Assembly: GCF_900174585.1 (NCBI RefSeq)
Contig: NZ_FWPT01000001.1
Span: 620,001 to 684,000 of the forward strand
Direction of reading: 5' to 3'
Length of the DNA stretch: 64,000 nt
DNA from: Parendozoicomonas haliclonae
GTDB taxonomy: Bacteria; Pseudomonadota; Gammaproteobacteria; Pseudomonadales; Endozoicomonadaceae
A program made the position numbers and the translations under genes. A model generated the notes under the pieces. It saw only the letters and a program-made list of their open reading frames with translations, did not search any database and had not been told where the DNA came from. Positions 35,989 to 44,919 of this stretch are shown piece after piece (the stretch's first letter is position 1; the number at the start of each line of letters is the position of its first letter).

Positions 35989-37569
35989 ATGATTTCGGAT
36001 TATGTTGTTGATCTATCGCGGCTGCAGTTTGCACTGACAGCCCTGTACCATTTTCTGTTTGTCCCATTGACTCTGGGGTTGAGCTTTATGCTCGCCATTA
36101 TGGAGTCGGTCTATGTGATGACGGGCAAACAGGTTTACAAAGATATGACCCGCTTCTGGGGTAAGTTGTTTGGTATCAACTTTGCTCTTGGGGTGGCGAC
36201 CGGCCTGACCATGGAGTTCCAGTTCGGTACTAACTGGTCCTATTACTCCCATTATGTGGGCGATATCTTCGGTGCCCCGCTGGCCATTGAAGGCCTGATG
36301 GCATTCTTCCTCGAATCCACCTTCGTTGGCATGTTCTTCTTTGGCTGGGACCGGATGACCAGGGTTCAGCATCTGGCCTGTACCTGGCTGGTGGCACTTG
36401 GCTCAAATTTCTCCGCCCTTTGGATTCTGGTGGCCAATGCCTGGATGAACAATCCGGTTGGTGCGGAGTTCAACTTTGAAACCATGCGCATGGAGATGAC
36501 CAGCTTTGGCGAGGTGTTCTTTAACCCGGTAGCTCAGGTGAAATTTGTTCACACAGTTGCCGCTGGTTATACAACAGGCGCCATGTTTGTTCTGAGCATC
36601 AGTGCCTATTACCTGCTGAAAGGGCGTGATGTTGGCTTTGCCCGACGTTCGTTCGCTGTGGCATCCGGCTTTGGTCTGGCAGCCATTCTGTCCACCATCC
36701 TTCTAGGTGATGAATCAGGCTACAAGATGGGTGATGTGCAGCAGATGAAGCTTGCTGCGATTGAAGCCGAATGGGACACCTATCCTGCGCCAGCTCCATT
36801 TACGGCTTTCGGTATTCCTGATCAAGAAAATATGGAAACCGACTATGCGGTGAAAATCCCCTGGGTGATGGGCCTTATCGCTACCCGCTCCTTCACTGAA
36901 GAAGTACCGGGCATTAAAGATCTGATCGTTCGCAATGAGTATCGTGTGCGTGATGGCATTGAAGCCTACCGACTGCTGGAAGAGTTGAAGGCAGGTAATG
37001 ATACCCCAGAGATTCGCCAGGCTTTCCTGTCTGTTCAGGAAACTCTGGGATATGGTCTGCTGCTGAAGCGTTACACCGACAAGGTTATCGATGCAACGGA
37101 TGAGCAGATCAAACAGGCCGCTCTGGATACCGTGCCGATGGTATGGCCGCTGTTCTGGTCGTTCCGCATCATGGTGGCCTGTGGCTTTATCATGCTGCTG
37201 GTGTTCGTCGCCGCATTCTACATGACCGCCCGTCGTATTGAGCATATCAGTCCCCGCTTCCTGAAACTGGTGGTGTTGTGTCTGCCATTGCCATGGATAG
37301 CGGTAGAAGCTGGCTGGTTCGTCGCGGAATATGGTCGTCAGCCATGGACGGTGGCAGGCATGCTGCCGACCTGGATGTCTGCCTCATCGCTGGGAGTGAC
37401 TGACCTGTATATGAGTATTGCCGGCTTTACCGTGTTCTACGGCATCTTTGCGGTGATAGAGGTCTACCTGATGGTGAAGTACGCCAGAATGGGGCCGAGC
37501 AGTCTGCATACCGGGCGCTACCACTTTGAGCACACAACCACTGGCGATGCCGCCATGAGTACGCACTGA
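35989..37569 (+). CDS. cydA: Cytochrome bd ubiquinol oxidase subunit I
   Basis: Heme b558/b595/d subunit of the high-affinity quinol oxidase in the inner membrane. The 526-residue length suits long-Q-loop (E. coli type) CydA. It opens [25 protein letters not shown] with the heme-ligand His, and shows [35 protein letters not shown], where the string is interrupted only by conserved glycines, plus the C-terminal [15 protein letters not shown] motif. It is followed after 11 bases by cydB. Confidence 0.97.
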   Translation: MISDYVVDLSRLQFALTALYHFLFVPLTLGLSFMLAIMESVYVMTGKQVYKDMTRFWGKLFGINFALGVATGLTMEFQFGTNWSYYSHYVGDIFGAPLAIEGLMAFFLESTFVGMFFFGWDRMTRVQHLACTWLVALGSNFSALWILVANAWMNNPVGAEFNFETMRMEMTSFGEVFFNPVAQVKFVHTVAAGYTTGAMFVLSISAYYLLKGRDVGFARRSFAVASGFGLAAILSTILLGDESGYKMGDVQQMKLAAIEAEWDTYPAPAPFTAFGIPDQENMETDYAVKIPWVMGLIATRSFTEEVPGIKDLIVRNEYRVRDGIEAYRLLEELKAGNDTPEIRQAFLSVQETLGYGLLLKRYTDKVIDATDEQIKQAALDTVPMVWPLFWSFRIMVACGFIMLLVFVAAFYMTARRIEHISPRFLKLVVLCLPLPWIAVEAGWFVAEYGRQPWTVAGMLPTWMSASSLGVTDLYMSIAGFTVFYGIFAVIEVYLMVKYARMGPSSLHTGRYHFEHTTTGDAAMSTH

Positions 37570-37580
37570 AGGAGGCGGCC

Positions 37581-38726
37581 ATGATAGAACTGTTCACGAA
37601 CTACGAACTGTTAAAGGTTCTCTGGTGGGTACTTATCGGTGTGCTGCTGATCGGTTTCGCCATCACTGATGGCTATGATCTGGGTGCGGCAGGCCTGCTC
37701 GCAGTCATTGCTAAAAATGACACGGATAAGCGCATCATTATCAACGCGGTGGCACCTCACTGGGATGGTAATCAGGTGTGGTTTATCACTGCCGGTGGTG
37801 CCATGTTTGCTGCCTGGCCCACAGTTTATGCAACTGCGTTCAGTGGCTTTTACTGGGCAATGTTGGCTGTGTTACTGGCGTTGATTCTGCGCCCGATCTC
37901 CTTTGAGTATCGCGCCAAGGTCGAAGGTCCCCAGAAAAAATGGTGTGACCTTGGTCTGATTATCAGTGGTTTTGTACCATCTCTGATTTTCGGTGTGGCC
38001 TTCGGTAACCTGTTCCAGGGCTATGGCTACGATATGGACCAGTATCTACGGACTTCCTTCCAGGAAGGTTTCTGGGAGCTACTGAATCCTTTTGCACTCT
38101 TGTGTGGTGTTGTCAGCCTGTCGATGATTCTGATGCAGGGCGCAACCTGGCTGAATTTGAGAACCTCCGGTGATGTGCAGGTACGTTCTACTGGTGTTGC
38201 CCGCATTCTGGCTGTTGTTGTTATTATCGCTTTTGCCGCTGCCGGTATCTGGCTGGCGAAAATGCCTGGCTATGTGATTACCAGTGCGATCGATACAGCG
38301 GGCGCTGCCAATCCTCTGAACAAGACCGTGGCTTTTGGTGAAATCGGAGCCTGGTTTAATAATTACACGCTGTATCCAGAAACAATGCTGGCACCTGTTA
38401 TCGCTTTTGCAGGAGCGCTGGGAGTTCTTCTGCTGGTGAATAAAATGCCGGCTCTGAGCTTTGTATGCAGTTCTCTATGTAATGCCGGTGTTATCGCCAC
38501 CGCTGGTTTGTCACTGTTTCCGTTTATTATGCCGTCCAGCACGGATCCGAATGTCAGCCTGACCATTTGGGATGCGACATCCAGTCAGTTCACGCTTGGC
38601 ATCATGACGTTTGTGGCTCTGGTATTTGTGCCTTTGATTCTGGCTTACACCACCTGGTGCTTCTACAAGATGTGGGGCAGGGTGGACGCCGATCATATCG
38701 AAGCCAATACCCATTCCCTGTATTAA
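37581..38726 (+). CDS. cydB: Cytochrome bd ubiquinol oxidase subunit II
   Basis: Second membrane subunit of cytochrome bd. The 381 residues start YELLKVLWWVLIGVLLIGFA and contain the family features FAITDGYDLGAAGLL, PHWDGNQVWFITAGGAMFAAWP and WDATSSQFTLGIM. GGAGG is placed eight bases before the ATG. cydX follows after 13 bases. Confidence 0.97.
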   Translation: MIELFTNYELLKVLWWVLIGVLLIGFAITDGYDLGAAGLLAVIAKNDTDKRIIINAVAPHWDGNQVWFITAGGAMFAAWPTVYATAFSGFYWAMLAVLLALILRPISFEYRAKVEGPQKKWCDLGLIISGFVPSLIFGVAFGNLFQGYGYDMDQYLRTSFQEGFWELLNPFALLCGVVSLSMILMQGATWLNLRTSGDVQVRSTGVARILAVVVIIAFAAAGIWLAKMPGYVITSAIDTAGAANPLNKTVAFGEIGAWFNNYTLYPETMLAPVIAFAGALGVLLLVNKMPALSFVCSSLCNAGVIATAGLSLFPFIMPSSTDPNVSLTIWDATSSQFTLGIMTFVALVFVPLILAYTTWCFYKMWGRVDADHIEANTHSLY

Positions 38727-38739
38727 GAGGAGTTAGCAG

Positions 38740-38850
38740 ATGTGGTACTTTGCATGGATTCTGGGTGTGCTGCTGGCCTGCTCCTTCGGCATTATCAATG
38801 TGATGTGGTATGAATTCCACGAGCATGATTTTGATAATGAAAACAAGTAG
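38740..38850 (+). CDS. cydX: Cytochrome bd small subunit CydX (3' end replaced by element att site)
   Basis: A 36-residue single-helix protein required for stability of cytochrome bd. It opens with the family signature MWYFAWILGVLLACSFGIIN and ends HEHDFDNENK. AAGAGGAGT precedes the ATG. The last part of the gene (38803-38841) is the left copy of a 39-bp repeat that recurs at 53733. The codons after the repeat (AAC AAG TAG) are element DNA. The uninterrupted gene would have ended DNEGKQE, encoded now beyond 53771. The protein stays intact apart from its extreme C-terminus. Confidence 0.93.
   Translation: MWYFAWILGVLLACSFGIINVMWYEFHEHDFDNENK
38803..38841. repeat. attL, left copy of 39-bp direct repeat
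   Basis: Identical over 39 bases to 53733-53771. It lies within the 3' part of cydX and contains GTGG and CCAC arms around TATGAATT. Chromosomal cydX sequence lies to its left, element sequence to its right. Confidence 0.92.
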
Positions 38851-38869
38851 CTAGCTGCTTTTGATTGGA

Positions 38870-38908
38870 TTTGGGAGTAAATTTCCTTTACTCCCAAACT
38901 CGTTTTTG
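38870..38908 (+). terminator. Hairpin after cydX supplied by the element
   Basis: A 12-bp perfect stem TTTGGGAGTAAA / TTTACTCCCAAA (38870-38898, 5-base loop) is followed by CTCG and TTTTT. It lies 20 bases after the cydX stop and may replace the native terminator now at 53807. The arms also carry the GGGAGTAAA motif, so an integrase-binding role is equally possible. Confidence 0.55.
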
Positions 38909-38927
38909 GGTGCTTTATCGTGCTCAA

Positions 38928-39509
38928 TCATGTTGTTTTGTGGGGCAGGGTTTCCTGCCCTATTGCGTTGTAAAGAGTCTGTCGGCTGACTCCTAATTCC
39001 CGCGCTAATGCGGTCTTGTTCACTGACCCTGACGCTAACCGTTCCTGCACCACTATTAACTGTTCTTCTGTCAGCTTCCGCCTCGCTCCGATCTGCTTAC
39101 CCTTCTTCCTGGCGGCTGCGATACCCTCCCGCTGACGTTCTCGGATCATACTGCGCTCAAACTCGGCAAAGGCTCCCATCATCTGCAGCATGAGCTTCTG
39201 CATCGGGTTACTGTCTCCGGTAAAGGTCAGATTCTCTTTGTGGAACCGAAGCGTCACACCACGCCCTGTAAGCTCCTCTACGAGTGTTTGCAGGTCTTTT
39301 AGGTTACGAGCCAGTCGATCTATCGAATGAACGTGCAGGACGTCCTGTGAGCGCAAATGACGTAAACAGGCGATGAGCTGTGGACGATTGGTGTCCTTAC
39401 CGCTGCATTTGTCTTCAAAGATAATGTCGAGATCGGTGCCTGCAAGCTGACGGTCGGTGTTCTGGTCCACGCTGCTAACCCGGATGTACCCCACGTTCTG
39501 CCCAGGCAT
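38928..39509 (-). CDS. Serine recombinase (resolvase/invertase family)
   Basis: The 193-residue protein has the resolvase catalytic domain (1-140): VGYIRVSSVDQNTDRQL with the nucleophilic serine in RVSS, DRLARNLKDLQTLVEEL and the FAEFERSMIRERQREGI helix. A C-terminal helix-turn-helix follows (about 160-185, NKTALARELGVSRQTLYNAI). It could act on a res or inversion site in the non-coding stretch upstream. It is the leftmost gene of the element, about 85 bases from attL. Confidence 0.93.
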   Translation of the reverse strand: MPGQNVGYIRVSSVDQNTDRQLAGTDLDIIFEDKCSGKDTNRPQLIACLRHLRSQDVLHVHSIDRLARNLKDLQTLVEELTGRGVTLRFHKENLTFTGDSNPMQKLMLQMMGAFAEFERSMIRERQREGIAAARKKGKQIGARRKLTEEQLIVVQERLASGSVNKTALARELGVSRQTLYNAIGQETLPHKTT

Positions 39510-40302
39510 TGTTATTCCCCGTTTGGTGTTCTTCGTTGTCGCGGGAAACCTAGACCTTGCTTTACACCCTGTCCAAAAAATGGGATAGGGCTTTGTTAGA
39601 CGGTCAGTATCAGTGGGTTACGGGCGAGGGCGGTGGTGTCCAAAAAGTATGCTCAGTTTGACGCCTTTATCTGGCCTGCTCAGTGAATAGAGTGCAGCCG
39701 GTATAAGTGCAGTCGATCTTGTATGCGTTGTTTCGTGAATAACGGTGATTGGTGTCGCCAGGTTCTGCTTAGAAACGGATTCGATCTAGCCCATGCGCAG
39801 TGTATCTGAACACGGGTTCGGTTCCTGATCAGGGCGACTTTCCTAGACCTGGCGTTGTGACGATGCATAAGGGGGGGGAGTGTGCCGGGGGCTGGACATG
39901 GGACTCCCGCCCGTGTTTTAACAATGGTGGGGGTGGTACACGCACGTTTTCAATTTACACAACGGCACCGAGACAATGACCAGCATGGATTCGGCGAAGC
40001 TGTGTGGTTAGCCACATAAAAACTTTCTGGCGAAAGTCCCCAAAGTAATTGGGGAAAATCAATCGGCTAAATTTTTAGCCCATTACAAAGACCCACGTAA
40101 CCGGGTTCAGCCTTGCTACTACCTGCCCCAGCGGGAAGCCAGTGCGCTTAATGGTCCATGCTAACGTTACTATTGGTGGCCTGCTGTCTTGTGCACCTCC
40201 TTAAAGTACAACCGCAGGCAGCAGCGTCACCGCCTGCTCACCGCTATCAAAAAAACGATCTGATACAATACCGTCATCCATGTTGACCACGGAGAGGATG
40301 AC
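39510..40302. other. Non-coding 0.8-kb stretch of the element
   Basis: No convincing gene. The left part contains TGTCCAAAAA twice (about 39568 and 39637), possible recombinase half sites, and a G-run near 39870. The right part holds four consecutive hairpins (separate entry) and the terminase promoter. The start codon at 40303 is preceded by GGAGAGGA. Confidence 0.5.
40003..40080. repeat. Cluster of four tandem perfect hairpins
   Basis: Consecutive complementary arms: TGTGG/CCACA (40003-40016), ACTTTC/GAAAGT (40022-40037), CCCCAA/TTGGGG (40038-40054) and GGCTAAA/TTTAGCC (40065-40080), with loops of 2-5 bases. No gene overlaps. It could be a structured RNA, a protein-binding region such as a packaging or recombination site, or a double terminator. 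Confidence 0.6.
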
Positions 40303-40728
40303 ATGAACTCCCGCCACCAACGCTTCGTAAACGAATACCTGCTCGATCAGAATGCCACCCGTGCAGCCATTGCCGCCGGATACAGTGAGAAGACCGCCAG
40401 AAGCCAGGGGAGCCGCCTGTTGACGAATGTTGACATTTCCCAGACTATTACCGACCAGCAGGCACAGATCAATACCGAGCTTCTGATAACCGCTCAGGCG
40501 AAGCGTGAACGCCTATGGGCGATCGCTACGTTTAATTCGCAGACCTATGTAGACCAGAGCGGGGATGTGCGTATGCGTGATCCGAGAGCCGCAACTAGTG
40601 CGATTGCAGAATTAAATAAAATGGATGGTTCATACGTTCAGGCTGGCCATGAATCAACTTATGTTACTTTCATTCAGGACTTTGGAGATGGTGGCGAGGA
40701 TGACAGGCTAGGAACAGTGTTTGAGTGA
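40303..40728 (+). CDS. Phage terminase small subunit-like protein
   Basis: The 141-residue protein shows the terminase small-subunit opening: RHQRFVNEYLLDQNATRAAIAAGYSEKTAR (broken by conserved positions), SQGSRLLTNVDISQTI, then a helical oligomerisation region (AKRERLWAIATFN). In phages it recognises pac DNA and passes it to the large subunit. No large terminase, portal or capsid gene is present in the element, so it is a lone TerS, as found in some phage satellites. The ribosome site GGAGAGGA is good. Confidence 0.75.
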   Translation: MNSRHQRFVNEYLLDQNATRAAIAAGYSEKTARSQGSRLLTNVDISQTITDQQAQINTELLITAQAKRERLWAIATFNSQTYVDQSGDVRMRDPRAATSAIAELNKMDGSYVQAGHESTYVTFIQDFGDGGEDDRLGTVFE

Positions 40729-40923
40729 GATTTATAAATCACAAAAATTACCATAGTTGATTAAAGCGTTAGTGAGTCGTTGGCGCTGATTGTTTTTTGA
40801 TCGATTGCTGATTGATTTGGGGTTGCATGATCGTTTCATTATGTTTTTTTGTTTTTACTGTTTATTGATTTTTATATTGATGCAATTATTGCGCTTTTAC
40901 CGTTGTCGATTGAAGTGTGTTTT

Positions 40924-42372
40924 ATGGATCAGGGTTTTGAAGGAAAAAGCTTACTAGCGCGTTTTAATATGACTGCCCCTAAGGATGCATTATCTGACGA
41001 GGCCGTTTCTAATCAGATTAGAGAAGAATATCTTGAAGCCAATAGATTGTACGAAAACGGTCGATTTCATACGGCAATTTACGGTTATGAAAAGATTTGT
41101 AGCCATATTAGGAAGGACTACAAGTTTAAATCAGATGGGATCACCAAGGCGGAGTATGCTCGTTGCTGCTTCCGGCTGGGCGAGTTCTACAGGAAGACAT
41201 ATGAAAAATCTGGAGATGATCAGGTTGAATTGGCAAAGAAAACACTCGACTGGTATAAGGAGTGTAAGAAGTATAGCGACTTGTATGGATCAATTGACAC
41301 CTATATTAAATCAATAGGTAGAGATGTTGATGATTCTTCTGAGGCAAAAGTCAGTGTCGTTGTTGATAAAGAGGAAGAAAGAAGAAAGCGGGCATGGGTC
41401 GATAGTCAGTTAAGAAGAATGGAGCGCCGCCGGGAGCTTTCCAAAAAAATAATCTCTAAGGCAAGCGAATACACCTATCCTGAGCTGACGAATGAGGAGT
41501 TGCGAAGATTAATTGAAAAAAAAGATAAGAAGGCAATTTTCTATTTGGCGGAAAATCTTTATGATGAACTTGAGTTCGACTCTGCGGTAGGGCTTTATGA
41601 AAAAGCTGTAAAAGAGAAATGTCTTGGCGGGAAAAAGAAAAAAGTATATGTCGATTGTTTTTTAAAAATAGCCGATTGCTATGAAAACATTTTTGAAGAA
41701 GATGAGGCGGACCCTAATGAGGCCGCTAAAATTTTACTGCACTGGTATAGGAAGTATCAAGAGCATGATCGCAGTAATGATTTTGTAAATGAGCGCGTTG
41801 TTCAATTGGATGATCAGCTTAATAAAAGTCAAAATGTGACAAAAGAAGCAGATGTAAAAGAAGATAGGAAAAGAGAACGGAAAGTTCGTAGCGCAGAGAA
41901 CAACCGTGCGAAAGGTTCAGGGCGAAGTGCTAAAAACGATAGTGGATGGAATTCTGATTTTCTATCAAGGCTGGATGAAAATACAAAATTTGATTTTGTT
42001 GAGATGTTGCCATTTAGAAGCGTTGTGGAGCTTTGTGAGTCTGAACCGGAAGCTTTACTGTTGCAAGAACTGATTATTGATTTAAATCTTAATTTGAAGT
42101 CAGAAAGCTCTGTCGGGAATAAATTCTTGACGTTGCAATGCCAGAAGCGAATTCTGGATTTTAGAGTTGATTTTATTATTAACGATATGGTTGTGGTTGA
42201 GGTTGATGGCAAGAAATATCACGACAATTCAAAATCTTTTGTTAATGATAGAAAGCGAGACCAAAAGCTTATGGCAAAAGGTTATAAAGTTGTGAGATTG
42301 CCAGCGAGTCAGGTTTATCAGAATTGCGCTGAAGCTATCGAAAATATAATCAATATTGTTATAAGAACATAG
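40924..42372 (+). CDS. TPR-like protein with C-terminal PD-(D/E)XK (DUF559/Vsr-like) nuclease domain
   Basis: From ATG 40924 it has 482 residues. Residues about 20-300 are helical with Sel1/TPR-like units (YENGRFHTAIYGYEKIC, AEYARCCFRLGEFYRKTYEKS, YLAENLYDELEFDSAVGLYEKAV). A Lys/Arg-rich linker (about 300-350) follows, then a nuclease domain (about 370-482): EPEALLLQEL, RILDFRVDFIINDMVVVEVDGKKYHD and KLMAKGYKVVRLPASQV, the E, D and E-x-D pattern of DUF559. The gene is markedly AT-rich compared with its neighbours. It sits near a restriction system, so a defence role is plausible but unproven. Confidence 0.7.
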   Translation: MDQGFEGKSLLARFNMTAPKDALSDEAVSNQIREEYLEANRLYENGRFHTAIYGYEKICSHIRKDYKFKSDGITKAEYARCCFRLGEFYRKTYEKSGDDQVELAKKTLDWYKECKKYSDLYGSIDTYIKSIGRDVDDSSEAKVSVVVDKEEERRKRAWVDSQLRRMERRRELSKKIISKASEYTYPELTNEELRRLIEKKDKKAIFYLAENLYDELEFDSAVGLYEKAVKEKCLGGKKKKVYVDCFLKIADCYENIFEEDEADPNEAAKILLHWYRKYQEHDRSNDFVNERVVQLDDQLNKSQNVTKEADVKEDRKRERKVRSAENNRAKGSGRSAKNDSGWNSDFLSRLDENTKFDFVEMLPFRSVVELCESEPEALLLQELIIDLNLNLKSESSVGNKFLTLQCQKRILDFRVDFIINDMVVVEVDGKKYHDNSKSFVNDRKRDQKLMAKGYKVVRLPASQVYQNCAEAIENIINIVIRT

Positions 42373-42526
42373 ATGGTTGATCTGCCGTTCTATACAGGTG
42401 GCTGTTCGACGGGGCAGCCACCTGCATGTTCGATAGAGATAAAATATTGCCAATCATAGCCCTGTATCGTTCCCGCAGATTGGAGACTGCCCTTACCGTT
42501 CTGTTTGTGTGGTATGCCTTGTGCGA

Positions 42527-43165
42527 TCAGGCAGGTTGAAAACGGGTCAGCAATCTCTCCACTCCCTGTTTCGATGTTTTCCCCAGCGTCTGCATCAGGC
42601 TGAACGGTATATCCGTAAGCTGGTACTGCTCTGCCAGATCGTCGAGCATGCGTAGCCATAGATGTGCGGTCATATCCGCATCGGCCTGGGCGCGGTGGTA
42701 GGTGCCGTCTGTGGGCAGGCTTTTGTAGCGTACCAGTGTGCCGAGTTTGTGGTTTGGAGCATCCTGATACAGACGGCGGGCGACCAGCATGGAGCAGGCA
42801 AAGCCACCGGCATAACCGGAACCGGCCATAGTGAGCTCGGCATCCAGAAACTTTTTATCGAATGAGGCGTTGTGGGCGACAAGATTGTGGCCCGCGATAA
42901 ACTCGCCGAACTCCCGCATCACTGCCGCGCAGGAATCGGCATCCCTGACCATAGCGTTGGTAATGCCGGTGTAGCTTTCGATAAAGGCCGGTATACGTTG
43001 GCCGGGATTCATTAGCCGCTGGAAGCGGTCAGTGACCCGACCGTTCTCCAGCAGTACGGCACCGATCTCTATCGCGCGGTCGCCCATATTGGGTGAGAGG
43101 CCGGTGGTTTCAAAGTCCAGCACCACCAGGGTATTGGCACTGCGCTGATTGAGACTGTTTGCCAT
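42527..43165 (-). CDS. DEDDh 3'-5' exonuclease (DnaQ-like)
   Basis: The 212 residues carry the exonuclease motifs: Exo I VLDFETTGLSPNMGDRAIEIG, Exo II LVAHNASFDKKFLDAE and Exo III HRAQADADMTAHL, all acidic residues and the His present. It is related to the epsilon subunit proofreading domain and RNase T. It starts 12 bases after the hsdS stop in the same direction, so it is probably the last gene of the restriction operon; this placement is unusual. The short region downstream to 42373 is non-coding. Confidence 0.88.
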   Translation of the reverse strand: MANSLNQRSANTLVVLDFETTGLSPNMGDRAIEIGAVLLENGRVTDRFQRLMNPGQRIPAFIESYTGITNAMVRDADSCAAVMREFGEFIAGHNLVAHNASFDKKFLDAELTMAGSGYAGGFACSMLVARRLYQDAPNHKLGTLVRYKSLPTDGTYHRAQADADMTAHLWLRMLDDLAEQYQLTDIPFSLMQTLGKTSKQGVERLLTRFQPA

Positions 43166-43176
43166 ACTGCCTTCCG

Positions 43177-44919
43177 TTACCCTAATGCCCGTTCTACAAC
43201 CGCATCCGCAAAGTGCAGATTGGTCTGCTTGGCCTGCTGGATATTGGCTTTTAGGTGGTCGCAGAGGGTCATTAATTCGTTAACTTTGGTGACAATGCGG
43301 TGCTGTTCTTCGTTTGGTGGAATAGCCAAGACTTTCAACCACAATTTGTCCGATACCAACTTACAGGTTCCATGAGTAGACCGATCGACAAGTGCAACAA
43401 GGTCATCTTTCAAGCCTTTCATAAGAAGCAATAAAAATTCAGGCTTTAACTCGGAGTAAACAAGAGCTTTCATATCTTGGTTTATGGTTACAGGCCTTTT
43501 TGTTAATGCCACCGGAAAAGAGTGAGCCAAAATCATTCCTCGCACTACCATTAATAGGCTACCGGTCGGCACAAGCTTTATTGTCGTTTCTTTTAAAGCC
43601 CGTTCAGTGATCGAATCAACCGTATTACTTATGTAATCAGTTTTCATATCCTTTGGAGACACCCAAGGAATATCACCGTTCCAATACTCACCCTTCGATT
43701 TTGATGGCGTACCACCGCCCAAATCATAACCGGCATGAGCTAGTCGGCACCACTCCCACCCCACCGGCAGCGCAAACGGTTTCTCGTCGTCTGTAATGGC
43801 CGGTAGCGGCTTCTGCTTCTTGATCTTGCCTTCCGCAACCAGTCGGGCCTTTTCGTCCGCTATACGGGCTAACAGGGCCGATGCGGGTTCATCGTCCGGG
43901 TTCTGCGGCACCAGCTTGCCCATTACCGCCAGTTGCAGAATGGTCTGCTTGAGCTGGTCAACGCTGTGCTCGGTGGTGAACAGCGTGTCGAAGTGTTCGG
44001 CGATACGCGCCCAGTTCTCGGCTGTCTCTTCCGGGGTGCTGCTGCGGGTCAGAGCGGCCAGCAGGGTTTCCACTAGCGTTTCGTGGGCGGTTATATTGGT
44101 GGTCTGCTGCTGCTCCAGTTTGTCGCAGAGTGCCATTAGTTCGTTGACGCGGGCGACTATGCGGTGTTGCTCATAAAGTGGAGGAACGCTGATGTACTGG
44201 CTGCCTATAAGCTTGTGTCCCAAGTGTTGCTGGGCACCACCCTTAATGCTTTGGTTCAATCTGCTGATAAACAAGGGGGATTTGAAGAATAAATAGACAT
44301 ACGTTTGGTTAAAAATCTCGGAATTGAAGCTTATTTTGAATAAGTTGTTACTAAGAATGCCGTCAACTCCATAATAAACTTCACCAGGACTTCCAGTGTT
44401 TGCCATCACTAAATCGTTCGGTGTTACCTCTTTACCGGGGTACTTATCTTCCACAAACTTTAAGCTGTTATCATGTTTAAAGTCAGAGATATATAGATAT
44501 CGCTTAAAACCACTGTGAGGCTCAGTTATTTGTGCGCTTTTAGCGATCTGGACTCCTTGCTGAGTAAGCAATAACTCGTTAACGCGCATAACACGCCAAC
44601 TAGGTGGAACCTGCGGCTTCTCCCATGACTCTGCACCAGCAGTCATTGCTGGTTTTTTGCCTTTGTTAACGGACAATACTCGATCTATCTCTTTTGAAAG
44701 AAGATTCTCTAATGCTCGCTCGTTGCCTCCTTCTGGTGGCACCAGTTTGCCACGCACGGCCAGTTCCAGAATCAGTTCCCGCAGCTTCTTGATGCCGTGC
44801 AGATTGAGCTTGCTGGATGTGCCACGGCCTGCGCTGGACTTTGTGGTGTGCGCGGCAGTCCACAGGGGCAGGTTATCGGTTATCAGCTTGTGGCTGGCCG
44901 TTATTACAGAGTCCGTCAT
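43177..44919 (-). CDS. hsdS: Type I restriction enzyme specificity subunit
   Basis: Determines the DNA target of the HsdM and HsdR complexes. About 580 residues with two target-recognition domains: about 105-265 (ending in the coiled-coil spacer EQHRIVARVNELMALCDKLEQQQ) and about 390-560 (followed by EQHRIVTKVNELMTLCDHLKANI). The N-terminal helical region (GIKKLRELILELAVRGKLVP) and central copy (QLKQTILQLAVMGKLVPQ) are the conserved regions. The start overlaps the hsdM stop (TGATG); a GTG three bases upstream is also possible. Confidence 0.93.
   Translation of the reverse strand: MTDSVITASHKLITDNLPLWTAAHTTKSSAGRGTSSKLNLHGIKKLRELILELAVRGKLVPPEGGNERALENLLSKEIDRVLSVNKGKKPAMTAGAESWEKPQVPPSWRVMRVNELLLTQQGVQIAKSAQITEPHSGFKRYLYISDFKHDNSLKFVEDKYPGKEVTPNDLVMANTGSPGEVYYGVDGILSNNLFKISFNSEIFNQTYVYLFFKSPLFISRLNQSIKGGAQQHLGHKLIGSQYISVPPLYEQHRIVARVNELMALCDKLEQQQTTNITAHETLVETLLAALTRSSTPEETAENWARIAEHFDTLFTTEHSVDQLKQTILQLAVMGKLVPQNPDDEPASALLARIADEKARLVAEGKIKKQKPLPAITDDEKPFALPVGWEWCRLAHAGYDLGGGTPSKSKGEYWNGDIPWVSPKDMKTDYISNTVDSITERALKETTIKLVPTGSLLMVVRGMILAHSFPVALTKRPVTINQDMKALVYSELKPEFLLLLMKGLKDDLVALVDRSTHGTCKLVSDKLWLKVLAIPPNEEQHRIVTKVNELMTLCDHLKANIQQAKQTNLHFADAVVERALG

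Noticed and set aside
39680-39868. 62-codon minus-strand frame in the non-coding part of the element
   Set aside because: His/Arg-rich with no ribosome site and no recognisable pattern.
40849-40923. Upstream extension of the TPR-nuclease gene with a hydrophobic N-terminus
   Set aside because: It would start at TTG in a T-rich stretch with no ribosome site. ATG 40924 is the better start, so the apparent membrane segment is probably not translated.
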